From assembly GCA_036924285.1 (NCBI GenBank), contig JAYKYS010000009.1, positions 3,100,001-3,164,000 of the forward strand: 64,000 nucleotides of DNA, read 5' to 3'. This DNA comes from Asterella californica (taxonomy: Eukaryota; Streptophyta; Marchantiopsida; Marchantiales; Aytoniaceae). The position numbers were made by a program, and so were the translations under genes. Each line of letters opens with the position of its first letter. The first letter of the stretch is position 1. Of the stretch, positions 11,390-22,116 are shown piece by piece. The notes under the pieces were generated by a model that worked only from the letters and a program-made list of their open reading frames with translations, was not told the DNA's origin and ran no database searches.

Positions 11390-12360
11390 TTTTTGGTTGA
11401 GATTTTGGATATAGTCAAGTGGAATTTTTGCCTTGGGTCGGAGAGTTCGTGGTGAACTGCTAGCGCACATTAGCATATCCTCGCAACCTTGTGCTAAAAG
11501 GGTTAGTATAGGAACTTTGGGTTGTAAGGTTGGGTGCAGAGAGTTGTGGGGAAAAAGTTTTTTTGCTGTACCAAGAGAAATTGGTAGTAATATACTAACA
11601 AGCGTTAGTAGATTCACCTCCCAAATCACAAGAAGGCTCCGGTAACCTGCTACCGCTCGTTAACAGATCTCCGTGGAATTTCCTCAAAACCCATAAGAAA
11701 TGTAAAAGTACAAATATAAATCTTCCAAGACGAACTTTTTGACGTGAAAAAATCTCTCAAACAGACATCTAGAGTCTCCGCTAAGGCCTTCAGAATCTAG
11801 ACTACTTCTCTTACTTCCCCAATCTTACAAGGGTGACTTCGGGAGACCATATAGGAGGTCGTGGACGTCCATTGTTGATGATTTTTGTTGTTTATGAAAG
11901 CTCATTTCGAGGAATATCTTCCGGTGGTCTTATATTTTCGATGGATTTTAGGACAAGTCTGCAGAGATCTGCTAACGGACGTTAGCAGATTATCGTAATC
12001 TTCTTGAGGCTTGATGGATAAGGTTACTTTGGAAAGGCATAGTGTAGGACAGGAGTGTCTGTTTGACGTGATTTTGGTGGCATTAAGAAGATATCGTTGT
12101 GCACTATCTTTTTATTTTTTTGGACTTGGATTTGGACATTTCATTTGAAAACTTGCGATGAACTGCAAATGAGCGTTAACATATTTTTGCAGCTTTCTCA
12201 TAATTTAATCGATCTGGATGATTTTCAAGCAGCTGTAACTTTTAGTCGAGCTGTCGGTTTGGAAATTTGTTGGTATCATTTTGAAGGTTTTCTCAAGACA
12301 CACTTCGTGCAACGTATGGACACACCACGATTCTAAACAATAAATTGAATTCTTAGTCTT
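11390..12360 (+). repeat. LTR-like segment with a repeated palindromic motif
   Basis: Five irregularly spaced variants of a motif of the form TGCTAACG-n-CGTTAGCAG occur near 11455, 11592, 11645, 11967 and 12160. The best, at 11967-11990, has perfect 11-bp arms around a 2-bp centre. The surrounding text (stretches such as cagctgtaacttttagtcgagctg) resembles plant gypsy LTRs, but I found no paired copy, TG...CA ends or target duplication, so the LTR call is inference. Confidence 0.4.
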
Positions 12361-12510
12361 GTCCATGTCTTCAAGTTTTTATCATCTTGCTTCAACATTC
12401 ATCTATCATTCTATTTTGAGTTCAAATCCTCTACCCATCTTCTATTTGCAGTATTTAGTTTTTTTATTTATTTTAACAGAAGGAAAGTAGAAGAACGTTC
12501 CCAAGCACAG

Positions 12511-12558
12511 TATTCCCAGCATCTGTTAAATTTCAAAATTCAACAGATGCTGGGAATA
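12511..12558. repeat. Perfect 17-bp inverted repeat (hairpin)
   Basis: TATTCCCAGCATCTGTT at 12511-12527 is followed, after a 14-nt AT spacer, by its exact reverse complement at 12542-12558. Most of the spacer is itself palindromic (aattt/aaatt), making a 48-nt almost complete palindrome. It lies about 560 bp upstream of the phytocyanin start codon. A MITE remnant, a cruciform or a short hairpin RNA are possible; the stem is shorter than plant pre-miRNA stems usually are. Confidence 0.85.
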
Positions 12559-12781
12559 GACAAACGTAATTTGGTACGAATTGTCCTCGTAAAATATGTG
12601 CGCTGTGTTTCAACTTTCGACTTGCCTCGTTAGTAAAGGTCGAGGTTCTTTGTCGCGTCTAAAGAAGAACAAACTTCCGACTCAGTTCCGAAGTTCCGAG
12701 GGGTTCCAGTGTTCAGTTTATCCCTTTGGCTTGAGTCACGACTCACGGGTGACAGAGTCCCCCGCAGAGGCGTTTGATGGC

Positions 12782-12860
12782 ACATGACGGGATCCGAACG
12801 AATCAGAGAACTGGACTAAAATAATGGTGGTTTAGGAGCTCGGCCACCTGGACCACCCAT
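12782..12860 (-). pseudogene. tRNA-like (Leu/Ser-type) pseudogene or SINE head
   Basis: On the minus strand an A-box-like AGGTGGCCGAGCTCC is followed at tRNA-like distance by a B-box-like CGTTCGGATCCCG (12788-12800). The spacing fits a tRNA with a long variable arm. The two would-be acceptor strands do not pair, so this is not a functional tRNA. Confidence 0.4.
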
Positions 12861-12981
12861 CACCTGCGCGCCGTCTTTCTCTCCCAACGCCTGAAGGCCT
12901 CCCAAGGCACTACTTATTGCCATCTTCTCCTCCTGCTCATCCAACGCGCTGAGGAAGTCGCTTTCGCTCTCAGTGGATCTC

Positions 12982-12988
12982 TATAAAT
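12982..12988 (+). promoter_or_regulatory. Putative TATA box of the phytocyanin gene
   Basis: TATAAAT lies 139 bp upstream of the start codon, in otherwise GC-richer DNA, and predicts a transcription start near 13010-13020 with a 5' UTR of about 100 nt. Confidence 0.6.
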
Positions 12989-13120
12989 CATCTCTGCAGC
13001 CTCAGTTGTAAACTCATTGGGAAGTTCGTCTGTTCCACTCGAGGTACCTTTGTTCGCTGTTTGCTCGGCGCTGGTCGAGCTTTTAAGGGGCTAGAATTTA
13101 CTGAGCTTGCGCGTCGAGAT

Positions 13121-13721
13121 ATGGGGAAGCCCGGCGACGTCCAGGGAATTGGCAATGCAGTCCGGTTTACAGCATTAGTGCTCTGCTTCATGGTCCTGGC
13201 CGAGCATGCCTCAGCTGCGCAGGTCCAGGTCGGAGGCGTTGGCTGGCTCCTAGGCGTCCAGTACCCGAGCTGGCTGAAGGGGGTGAAGGTGAAGGCCAGA
13301 GATACCCTCAGTAAGTCTCTCCCGATCAGCTCGCTGCCTGCTCTAGGTTTATGAAAGTTCCTCAGTGGTTAGAAGTAACTCTTCGCGCATTTGGGTATTC
13401 GTGTTGTTGTGGTTAGCCTTGGTCTGTGTTGGAACTCGGCATTCTGTTGTTTCGTATTCTCGGCTTGTCGACAATCAGTGAGAGTTGAGCTGACGTGACT
13501 TTGTTGGTATAACAGTTTTCAAGTACCCAGTTGGGCAGCACAATGTGCTTCAAGTGAGCAAGGCGGACTATCAGAGTTGTAACTTCAAGAAGCCCATGAA
13601 GTACTTGTCGTCTGGCAACGATCAGTACACTGTCTCCAAGCCTGGAACATACTACTTTGTGTGCGGAATCGGCGATCATTGTGCGAAGGGCATGAAGGTA
13701 GCCATCACCGCGGCCAAGTGA
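13121..13721 (+). CDS. Phytocyanin (plantacyanin-type blue copper protein), two exons
   Basis: Exons 13121-13310 and 13516-13721 join across a 205-bp intron (gtaagt...acag, phase 1) to give 131 residues. Residues 1 to about 33 form a signal peptide with hydrophobic core FTALVLCFMVLA and a small-residue cleavage region (ASA). The mature cupredoxin domain has DTLIFKYPVGQHNV and YYFVCGIGDHCAKGM, giving His72, Cys113, His118 and Met123 as type-1 copper ligands; Cys85 and Cys119 can form the usual disulfide. Met as the axial ligand, no Pro/Ser-rich tail and no GPI signal point to the plantacyanin subclass, secreted electron-transfer-type proteins of the apoplast. An in-frame extension to 13061 starts with TTG and was rejected. 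The exact substrate or partner cannot be told from sequence. Confidence 0.92.
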
Positions 13722-15539
13722 GAACCTGCGGGAGTAGTGAAAAGTCTCTAGCGGAGTGAACTGGAGTAGTCTTCGGATATATGGGGGTGAGGTCACAGCA
13801 GAGTCCAAGTTTGCCGAACGAGCAATATGGACTTCGGGCAACCGTATAGATAAGAGGCTGTCAGCCTCGACGATATCTAGTCTGAGGATTGGTGGTGCTT
13901 TGGAAACTTGGTGAACTTGAACTGGAATAGCTCTCAAGCATTGAGTTGGTTCCTGTCAAGGTGCGAACAGAAGCCAGCCTGCCATTGTAACCAACGTTGT
14001 CTTAGTAAAGAGATGATACCTTCACATTTTACTAATTTCGCTCATTGCCCACTGTTATCGGAATGGGGGTTTTGTCTTCGTGTGAGGATTCACTCTACAG
14101 AGTCCTTCCGAGAGTCCGCACACCATTCGTGTAGTTGTTCGTCTTATAGCGCAATGTGTAATGCCAAAACCCCCCCTCGCATATTATTTATGCAAATTCT
14201 TCCTGAGGTCTTCACTCTGTAGACGTTGCATGCACTTGCAGTGTGAACCTGAGCTTGACATGCATCCCCCTCCTTCAGGAGAGCTGGAAGAAAGTTGATG
14301 GAATGTAATACGAACTGTAAGTAGACAATTTTAAGCGAATGTTCTACATAGCACACGATAATTCCTGCTCTCTAGAGAAAGATGGAAACTACTTTAGAGT
14401 GGCATTGTACACAGTTCCTAACATTATCGTTTCAGTGGATGTGTCTCCTATAAAGCTATGCAACGCGCAGACAGACCGAAAGTAGAAAGTAGATCATCAA
14501 GTGAAGGAAGTTGGTAAGAAACGTAGAAAAAGTTTGGAAGGAAAAAACAGTTTACGTATCTGTCAGAAAAATAAACAAATAACGGGGGAGAGTACATCTT
14601 CCAGTTCGTAAATTTAGAAAAGAAATGGGAGAAGACCGTTCAGTTGTTTATGTAGAAAACGAAAAATGTTACTCCAGCTGACAAATGGCAATGAAAACCG
14701 AAGAAAGGCAGACAGGAAAATTGGAAGAAAAAATGAAGTAAGCAGACCCGACCTATCTCACGTACCCGTCTATGGAACGTACAGAACTAAATTCCAGATC
14801 GTCTGCAATGGATGAAATATGGCGGAAAACATGTCAGAACAGAGAAGAAATACTGTCGCGCCTAGAAGATAGAAGACATAAAAGAGTATCTACTTTCAAG
14901 ACTCTCTTTATGGATGGGATTGATGGGACATCTTCTACAAGCTTCTTCTAGATGGGGTAGGAGGAAGAAGATGATAAGAACAGAGAGAAAATATCACTGC
15001 AATTCTAACCAAGTGGACCAGAACTACCTTCCACAGACAAAAATGCGTATATGATATTCACGAACTGCGGTGCTGAAGTAACTGCGAAACGCGTTTCCTC
15101 GAGGCCAGTCAGTAAGAGTTTGGAACTTGGTTGGATGCTGGATTGAAGCAGATGTGGGAGACTGTAGGTGCAAGTTGCGGGCAGACAGCCAACCGTCCGT
15201 GGTCATAGCGGTCCCACCACGACCGTAGTAGTAGTAGCAGCAGCAGTACCTGTGGAACCACTCGAGACTCGAGCGAGTTAATTACAGTCGGACGGGCGGG
15301 CCCCGGTGTCCGGACTCTTCATCATCCGGTCGACAGACAGGAAGTTTGGTTGTTACGACGAGAAAGATGGTCAACTTCAGATCGTCCCCATGTGCAGTAC
15401 TGTCACAACAAGGATGAACATCTCTCTTTCTTCTGTAAAGACATCCTTAACCTTTATCTCCTGTAGATAGAGATGCGAGGTGGAGTTAACGGTCGCTAGT
15501 CTCCTGAGGCGGGATCCAAATCCGGACAAGAACACAACA
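13722..15539. other. 3' flank of the phytocyanin gene and intergenic DNA
   Basis: The first few hundred bases are presumably 3' UTR; no clear polyadenylation signal was identified. 15180-15360 is a GC-rich patch with a short tag/cag triplet run near 15226-15248 and the doubled ACTCGAG around 15261. No conserved coding frame was found on either strand. The long minus-strand frame 13413-13937 is an antisense shadow of phytocyanin exon 2. Confidence 0.5.
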
Positions 15540-15970
15540 GACAAGTGTGAACAACGCCACCCTTGGGATACAAAGCGAGGACCACCAAACATCTTAAGAA
15601 CACTATCTATGTCTAGCAAGCTACATATAAGTGTGAAAAACTCCACCTGTGAAATACAAATACATCGAGAAAAAATCATAACACTAGCTATGTCTAGCAA
15701 ACTACACGACCTCTTCAAAGAAAGAACTTTGAGCTTCCATGAGCGGTTCACAAAGATACCACCTTTCTTAAGACAATTGAGAAAGCAACTTCTTCAAGTA
15801 AAGGAGTCTGAGCTTCCATGAGCGGATTCATAAAATATATACCACTTCTCTTATAATACGAAGAAAAAAGCCTCTTCAAGTAAAGAGGCTGGAGCTTCCA
15901 TTACCTGAGTCACAGTTCTACCACCTCTTTTAACGAACAAAAAGAACACCTCAACGATCATCCTCATGCT
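15540..15970. repeat. Degenerate ~80-bp tandem repeat
   Basis: GAGCTTCCAT-type starts recur at 15731, 15810 and 15892 (spacing 79 and 82), each followed by ataccac and ending in cttcaagtaaag. Upstream, actatctatgtctagcaagc at about 15601 and its variant at about 15682 are 81 bp apart. The array is thus about five units, well diverged. The open frame 15480-15821 runs through it and is not considered a gene. Confidence 0.65.
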
Positions 15971-17264
15971 CCATTCACATGGCTTAACTTTTGTGAAATG
16001 TGTGGAGGGTTATGGAAAATCATGATGATATCGTTTAGATTTCTCTATCGTAAAGGATCCTGGAAATATAAACTCTTTCTTCTTTCATATTTGGGAGTGA
16101 CTTTATGTACAATAAAGTCATCTTCCAGTGTGTTTTATCAACCATGACATTTGATAAACCATGTTTTGTCTTATAAGCAATCATCTTTATACATTAATTT
16201 CATGAACCATGGTCTTTAAATGATATTTTCAAAAGAATAATTTGGTTCACAAAGTGACAGATGAATGAGTAGATAAATTAATTAATATAATCATTTAGAA
16301 TCTATACTAATATACTCAAAAATGAGAAAACTCAAAATATACTCATCTTTGGCAACTCAGATAACGATGACTCCTTCCACAAGTATATGACTCAACCGTT
16401 ATATATAAAATATAAATATATGTCACGGAGATTTTATATTATTTTTCATTCTATAAGTTACGAAAACCACATCGTAATAGCGACTTCTCATTCTTAAACT
16501 AGTTTTCTGGGTTGAGTCGGTTTCCACCTCGAGGAGTGGTTTAGGTCACACTCTCCCGTGCCTTCTGCTGTTACTAAACGGTAAAACTGTTCTGGTCTGG
16601 TTTCACAAGAGTGTAGCATGTAACCGGGGTAACTATTTTCCGTCCATAAATTTCATAAATTAGTAATGTAATTTTTATATATCATTTCATTTAGAGAACA
16701 AGTGCTCCTATAAATATGCCTGGTAACCCGGAGTACATCATTATGGGGTGGGCTCCTAGCAAACAAAAGGAATTTAAGTATTATTTTCTGAGGTGTTTCT
16801 CAATGGTACGTATACGCTTTGGTTCAATATCTCTCTAGCACGCATTTTGATATTATGATAGAGTTGACACCAAATGGAAGGCTCATATATATATATATCT
16901 ATCTATCGAACGACCCAACATTGTTCTACTTGAGTCAACTTTTCCTTCGTTCTATCATGCTTTTAGATGTGTGTTTAAGATTACTACAGTTATTACAAAA
17001 AGGGTGAAAACTTTGAGCGGGAACTATTTTCAAAATGTTCACAGTAAAATTTTCAAGATGAAGAATATATTTGAGAAGATCATACGATTGCAAAACATTG
17101 TCTCGTTCTCTATTATTTAAATTTTCTTCAAATTAGAAATCAAAATAAACCCATGAACTCCATCTGAACCGGAGGAGGTGAATATGCATGCTCTTCCTAG
17201 ATACATGGAGAGGCGGTCTGTCCTCTTGAATATTCTTTTCCAAATCCGTTTCTTTCTAGTATGT
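15971..17264. other. AT-rich intergenic DNA before the LINE
   Basis: No gene is visible. A short (AT)n then (ATCT)n microsatellite lies at about 16886-16910. The LINE target site is at the right end. Confidence 0.5.
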
Positions 17265-17281
17265 ATGAAGCAGTTTTGTCA
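17265..17281. repeat. LINE target-site duplication, left copy
   Basis: ATGAAGCAGTTTTGTCA is repeated exactly at 24266-24282, immediately after the A-rich tail of the LINE. Confidence 0.95.
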
Positions 17282-18104
17282 GTTTTAACTACTACTACAG
17301 TGCTGGAAAAGAGTGGAGCGGGGGGCGCGCGAAAGGAGAAGGACGAGGTTTTCCATTTCGTGGAGCAGTGGCTATGGCTGCAACTGCGCGCCATAGTCTG
17401 TGATCAAATCGAGCAACGAGAGACGAGAAAACGTGGTGGGAGAAGTGAACGCCGAAGGAAGAATGCAAGCATCATTGTCACAATCGAGATGTGAGGAAAC
17501 GGGCATGAAAGAGAAGGAGCAGAAATAAAATTGAACACATGTGATTTTATTTTCTCCGCGGTGACAAAATGTACTGATGGCAAAACTTTACAATAGCTGA
17601 CAACAAGCAGAAAGATAGGCAGCAGAACCCAAAAGGTACTGGGTGACATTACGAACAGAGAACCTTCTGGACAGGCAACTAAAGCTAAACTCTCTCTTCC
17701 ATCGCCATCTGCAAAAAAGACGAAAGAGGACTGGATGTCAGAATTCGAGACTCTAGGCAGCCAGATTGCAATGAGGACCCCCGGCAAACGCACAGCCTAC
17801 AAAAAGTACCCCGACACCAACGATACAAATGACAGAAGCGAATGACAGAGGACAGCGCGAGTAGCAGGGACAGGCAGTAAGGACTAAAAACGCGGAATCA
17901 GGGCCAGGAACTACACCAACTCCAACAACAGGAGCAAGAGCAGGAGAAGAAGTAGGACGAAACCTGGGGAAACAACTCTCGCAAAATCCCACAAAACCAG
18001 TTAACCACAGGGGAGAGTCACGCAAAGAGCACATCACGAAGGAAGGGAAAAAGCGAAATGAGAGCAAACTAGAGAAGGAAAAGATAGAACAAAACTGGGC
18101 AGCG

Positions 18105-19564
18105 GTGGCAGGGTCAAAAGAATCAATCGACAGAAATATCGCTCGATTCAAGAGAGGGGGGGAGGCGTACAAGAAAACATACCCGGAATTGTATGTAGAC
18201 CAAAGCGTGTCAACTGCGACCCTTGAAAATCTCAAAACAGCACTGCAAGACCTCAGAGAGAAAGACCCACCGAAAGAGGGTCAAAGAGTTACAAGGATTC
18301 AGACCTCGAGTCGACTGCTTCTAAACAGGATGGCAATGCTGGAGCGAACCGCCTTCGTTCTCTACACAACAGACATAGCACCGTCCCGAGACATGGTGAG
18401 AGAATGGTCAGAAATAATACTCACGCAGCAGATGGAAATCCATGTAGAGAGACTCAGAGTCCTAGGACTCCAAGTCACAGGAAAGGAGGAAAGAGATAGG
18501 ATTCTGTCGGTTTCCCTTCTGTTCATGGGAACAAGGATGGTGTTCAGGTTCCCATGGGACCATCATTCGACCCAGCCAACCTGCGAACGAAAAAAGCTCC
18601 CGTATGGGTGGAATTAGCGGGTATCCATGCAGGATACGAGTACCTGGGAGAGGAGATGTTAGAAAGTCTAGGAGAAGTACTATATCTTACCAACGAGAAA
18701 AAAGAATGCTAATTCAACTGCGTAAGAGGATGTGTGCTACTCGACCTAGACAGGGACTTGACGGAATACGTGGAGGTTGAGGTGGAGGACGATCCTGAAA
18801 TCACAGTATATCGACAGAAAATAGCATACAAAAATTTACCTGACGCCTGTTTCCACTGTCACCAACGAGGTCACATCGTTTGACACTGCCCAAGAAGAAG
18901 AGCAGCACAAGGAGCAACAACGTAGCAGATGAACAATAGCGCCGAAAGAGGAGTAGACAGGCACGCAAGAGACAAGTTTCCACAAACGAGAGGTCAAACG
19001 ACAGAAGACGGATTCCGGCAGGTGGAGGGTAAGAAGAAGACAGAGAAGGCAACGGAATCAACTAAGGCAGGAGAGACATCAACATCCAACCTGTTCACTG
19101 TACTTGAAACAGAGGAAGAGATACACCCACCAAAAAGCGGAGAGTCAAAAGAAAGAAGTGGAACAAGGGACAAGGAGAAAATCTCAGAGACAACGAACCT
19201 AGAAGAAAATCAGAAAATAGAAGATACGAGGAAGCGAGAAAGGTCGTCAGGAAGAGAGGAAGAGAAAGAAGAGGTGGAGGATGAAGCGGACAAAGGCAGC
19301 ACAGAGAGACAAGATTGGGACAGTGAAAAAGACAGAAAAGAAGGATGGCAGGGAGAAGAGGAAATGGAAGTAGAACAAGGAATAGAAAACTTCAAAACGC
19401 AGCACGAGCTTGCCGTGGAAGTGCAGAGAAGAAGAGAAGCGGTCGAGAAAGCGGAGGGCACTCCCGCTCAGGTGAGACTTTCTTCCAGGTCAAGAGGTAG
19501 CAACAGTAACCTTGGAGAGGCAACTACAACGGGAAGAGCTCGAAGCAACCAAAACACAAGATGA
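18105..19564 (+). pseudogene. LINE ORF1 (gag-like, CCHC knuckle), disrupted
   Basis: The N-terminal part (18105-18617, frame continuing upstream to about 18057) is a charged region with NIARFKRGGEAYKK and LNRMAMLERTAFVLY. After a frameshift near 18510 the text continues through LAGIHAGYEYLGEEMLESLGEVLYLTNEK and a knuckle CFHCHQRGHIV-x-HC at 18849-18888, where x is a stop (TGA), probably a mutated codon. The second half (18929-19564) is very rich in Glu, Lys and Arg. This DUF4283-like plus zinc-knuckle layout is typical of plant L1 ORF1 RNA-binding proteins. At least three lesions make it non-coding today. Confidence 0.8.
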
Positions 19565-20175
19565 TAAAAGACCTGAAGATTGCTACCTGGAATGTCCGAG
19601 GTTTGGGAAACCCAAACAGCGTCAGAAGGCTGAAATCATGGCTGACATAAGGATCTAGGAACCCAGACATCCTGATGCTTCAGGAGTTGAAAACCAAGAA
19701 ACAGAAAACGAGCTTTAACCTTCAACAACTCACCAAGGACATCGTGGTTGACTACAACGGAGAAGGGAAAGCAGGGGCTGCTCTAATTATCCAAAGCGAG
19801 TGGGTGGTGGAAGACAAGGGCACCAAAGGGGACGGGATAGTGGCGTGGGTGAGGATCAGAACAAAGGAAGGGACAATCAATGCGGCCTCTGTTTATGGAC
19901 CAAATGACAGAGCCGGAAGAATTGAAGTATGGGAATGGCTACAACAAACACTGGCTGATGGATAATGGGTGCTAGGGGGAGACTGGAACGCTGTAGAGAC
20001 ACCAATTGATAGCATTGGCAGAACAGCGGTACAACACGGGACCGGAAGAAGGAAATGGCAAAACCTGGTGTACACCCTTGACCTGGAAGATGGTCTGCAA
20101 ATAGCATCATCACGAGAGGGGCCCTTGTTTACAACAACAAGTGGGACAAAGATACGACCAAGCAAGACTAGATAG
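19561..20175 (+). pseudogene. LINE ORF2, endonuclease domain
   Basis: ORF2 starts MIKDLKIATWNVRGLGNP, the conserved start of the exonuclease-endonuclease-phosphatase fold. Other endonuclease motifs are LMLQELKT (catalytic Glu), ASVYGPND and VLGGDWNAVE (the Asp/Asn pair). Stops interrupt the frame near 19647 (TAA in WLT-stop-G) and 19963 (TAA before WVLGGDWN), and the frame is lost near 20150. The start ATG overlaps the ORF1 stop as ATGA at 19561-19564. The domain would nick target DNA to prime reverse transcription. Confidence 0.85.
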
Positions 20176-20658
20176 AATATACTTCTCAAGGAGGGGTGAA
20201 TGGCTTCCAAGGAAACCTCTGATATACCATGATGGAAAGCAGACACTATCAGACCACGTACGAGTCTATGCAGTCTGTTCAAGCGCTCCCCAGCAGCACC
20301 AGCGAAGGAAATGAACGTACTACAAAGTGTCACCAGAGGTTCTACAAGCGGAAGAGTCGATGGAGGAAGGAAAAAGGACCTGGGGAGAAACATCGGCGAC
20401 CAACATAGGAGAGGATAGCAGAATCAGATGGGAGAAGAAATGGAGCGCCACGAGGAAAGTGCTACAGAATAGAGAAAAAGAATTAGCTAGAAGGAGGAAA
20501 GAGCGGAATGCTAGACTAGAAATTCTGGAGGGAAAGCGAATCGAGATGGCTCTGAGAAGGACCAGCGAGGTGGACGAAGAACTGGAAAGAATGGAGCATG
20601 AAATAAAAGTCTTAGAAGCTGAAAAAGCCACACATTGGCGTAGGATGAGTAAAATCAG

Positions 20659-22116
20659 GTGGATCAGGGAAGGCGATGCACCCTCAAAATTCTTCTTCGC
20701 AATCATGAGGGCGAAAAGAATGAGAGCAACCATCACGGTTTCTCTCATTCTTTTTGTCTCATAAAAGAGATACATACATACTACCAGAATCTTTTCAAAA
20801 GGGACGAAGAGGTGGAGCAGGCCACAACAGAGAGACAATGGGTATTCAGTCTCATTACAAGGAAAGCTGATGAAGAGCAGAACAGAATCCTCAGGAAGAA
20901 ATCGACAAAAGAGGAAGTAGAAGAGGTAGTCAAGAACCTGGACGACGACAAAACGCCAGGGTTGGATGGCATGACAAGCGAAACGGTGAAAGCGATGTGG
21001 CCGGTGATGAGTGATGACTACATGGACCTCATCAACAGCTTTTGGGAGGACAAAAAGCTAACATGGAAGATGACACAAGGGGTAATCAAACTGCTTCCGA
21101 AGGAAGGGGAGTTAGAACTTCTCAAAAACTGGTGTCCCATTTCGATGCTTAGCACAACCTACAAAATCATCGGGAAACTGTTAGCCAACAGACTCAAAGC
21201 GATCATCCCCGAAATAGTCGACAACAAGCAAAAAGACTTCATCAAAGGGCGACACATAGTGGATAACCTTCTCACCTACAACCTCGGGAAGGAGTGGGCA
21301 GAACAGCAGCAACAACCGTCAATGTTTATCAAACTCGACTTTGAGAAAGCATACGACAGAGTAAACCACACTTACCTCTGGGAGACGATGGAAACGATGC
21401 AGATCGACAATGAATTCAATAAACTCACCAAAGAGCTAGTAGAAGATGCCTCATTGAAGATACACGCAAATGGGATCTTCACGGAAGAAATCGTGTTGAA
21501 AAGAGGGGTGAGACAGGGATGCCCACTGACGCCGCTACTGTTCACGCTCGCAACGCAGCCACTAATGAGCCTCCTAGACGAAGCTGCGAGAGAAAAGAAA
21601 CTCAGCGGAATACAAGTCAAAGGTCAGAAACAACTACTGCACCAACTTTTTGCAGATGATACGGGGATATGTCTAGAAGCGAAACACAGCAACTTCATTC
21701 AACTGCAAGAAGTAATAAGCAATTTTGAGAAGGTGTCAAGGGCGAAGCTGAACGTCACGAAATCAACAATTATCCCGATTGTCATGCAGGAGATACAAGC
21801 GTGGATGATAACAACGGGCTGCCATGTGGCGAGGGAAAGAGAGATAGTACGATACCTCGGTAACACGATAGGGTGGAACATAACGGAGGAAGATCAAGCG
21901 CAATTCATCCTCTCAAAGATGAGAAAAAAACTGAGTAACTGGCTATACAAACAGCTATCAATGTCGGGAAAAATTGTGGTGGTTCGTCATGTACTCAGAT
22001 CGATACCAACACACATCCTTACCTGTCTAGTCTTCCAGAAACCAACCTGTGAGGCGATGAAAAACTATGCAGAACTTTCATCTGGGGCAAAAATGGAGAA
22101 GGAAAGGACAAAGTGA
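20659..22116 (+). pseudogene. LINE ORF2, reverse transcriptase domain
   Basis: A 485-residue open frame holds the non-LTR RT core: GLDGMTSETVKAMW, LLPKEGELELLKNWCPISML, FIKLDFEKAYDRV (motif A with the first catalytic Asp), GVRQGCPLTPLLF (motif B) and LHQLFADDTGI (motif C, FADD), then FEKVSRAKLNVTKS and YLGNTIGWN. All palm residues are intact. The first ~25 residues are out of frame with the linker from the endonuclease (compare 20327-20764), and a frameshift near 22060 shifts the downstream IWGKNGEGKDK segment, so this is only a fragment of a formerly continuous ORF2. Confidence 0.92.

Noticed and set aside
13061..13120. N-terminal extension of the phytocyanin exon
   Set aside because: It would start at TTG. 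The ATG at 13121 gives a proper signal peptide.
13413..13937. 174-codon minus-strand frame
   Set aside because: It is antisense to phytocyanin exon 2 and its intron; no domain and no promoter evidence.
18929..19461. Minus-strand Ser-rich frames opposite LINE ORF1
   Set aside because: Ser/Leu-rich antisense translation of a Glu/Lys-rich coding strand.
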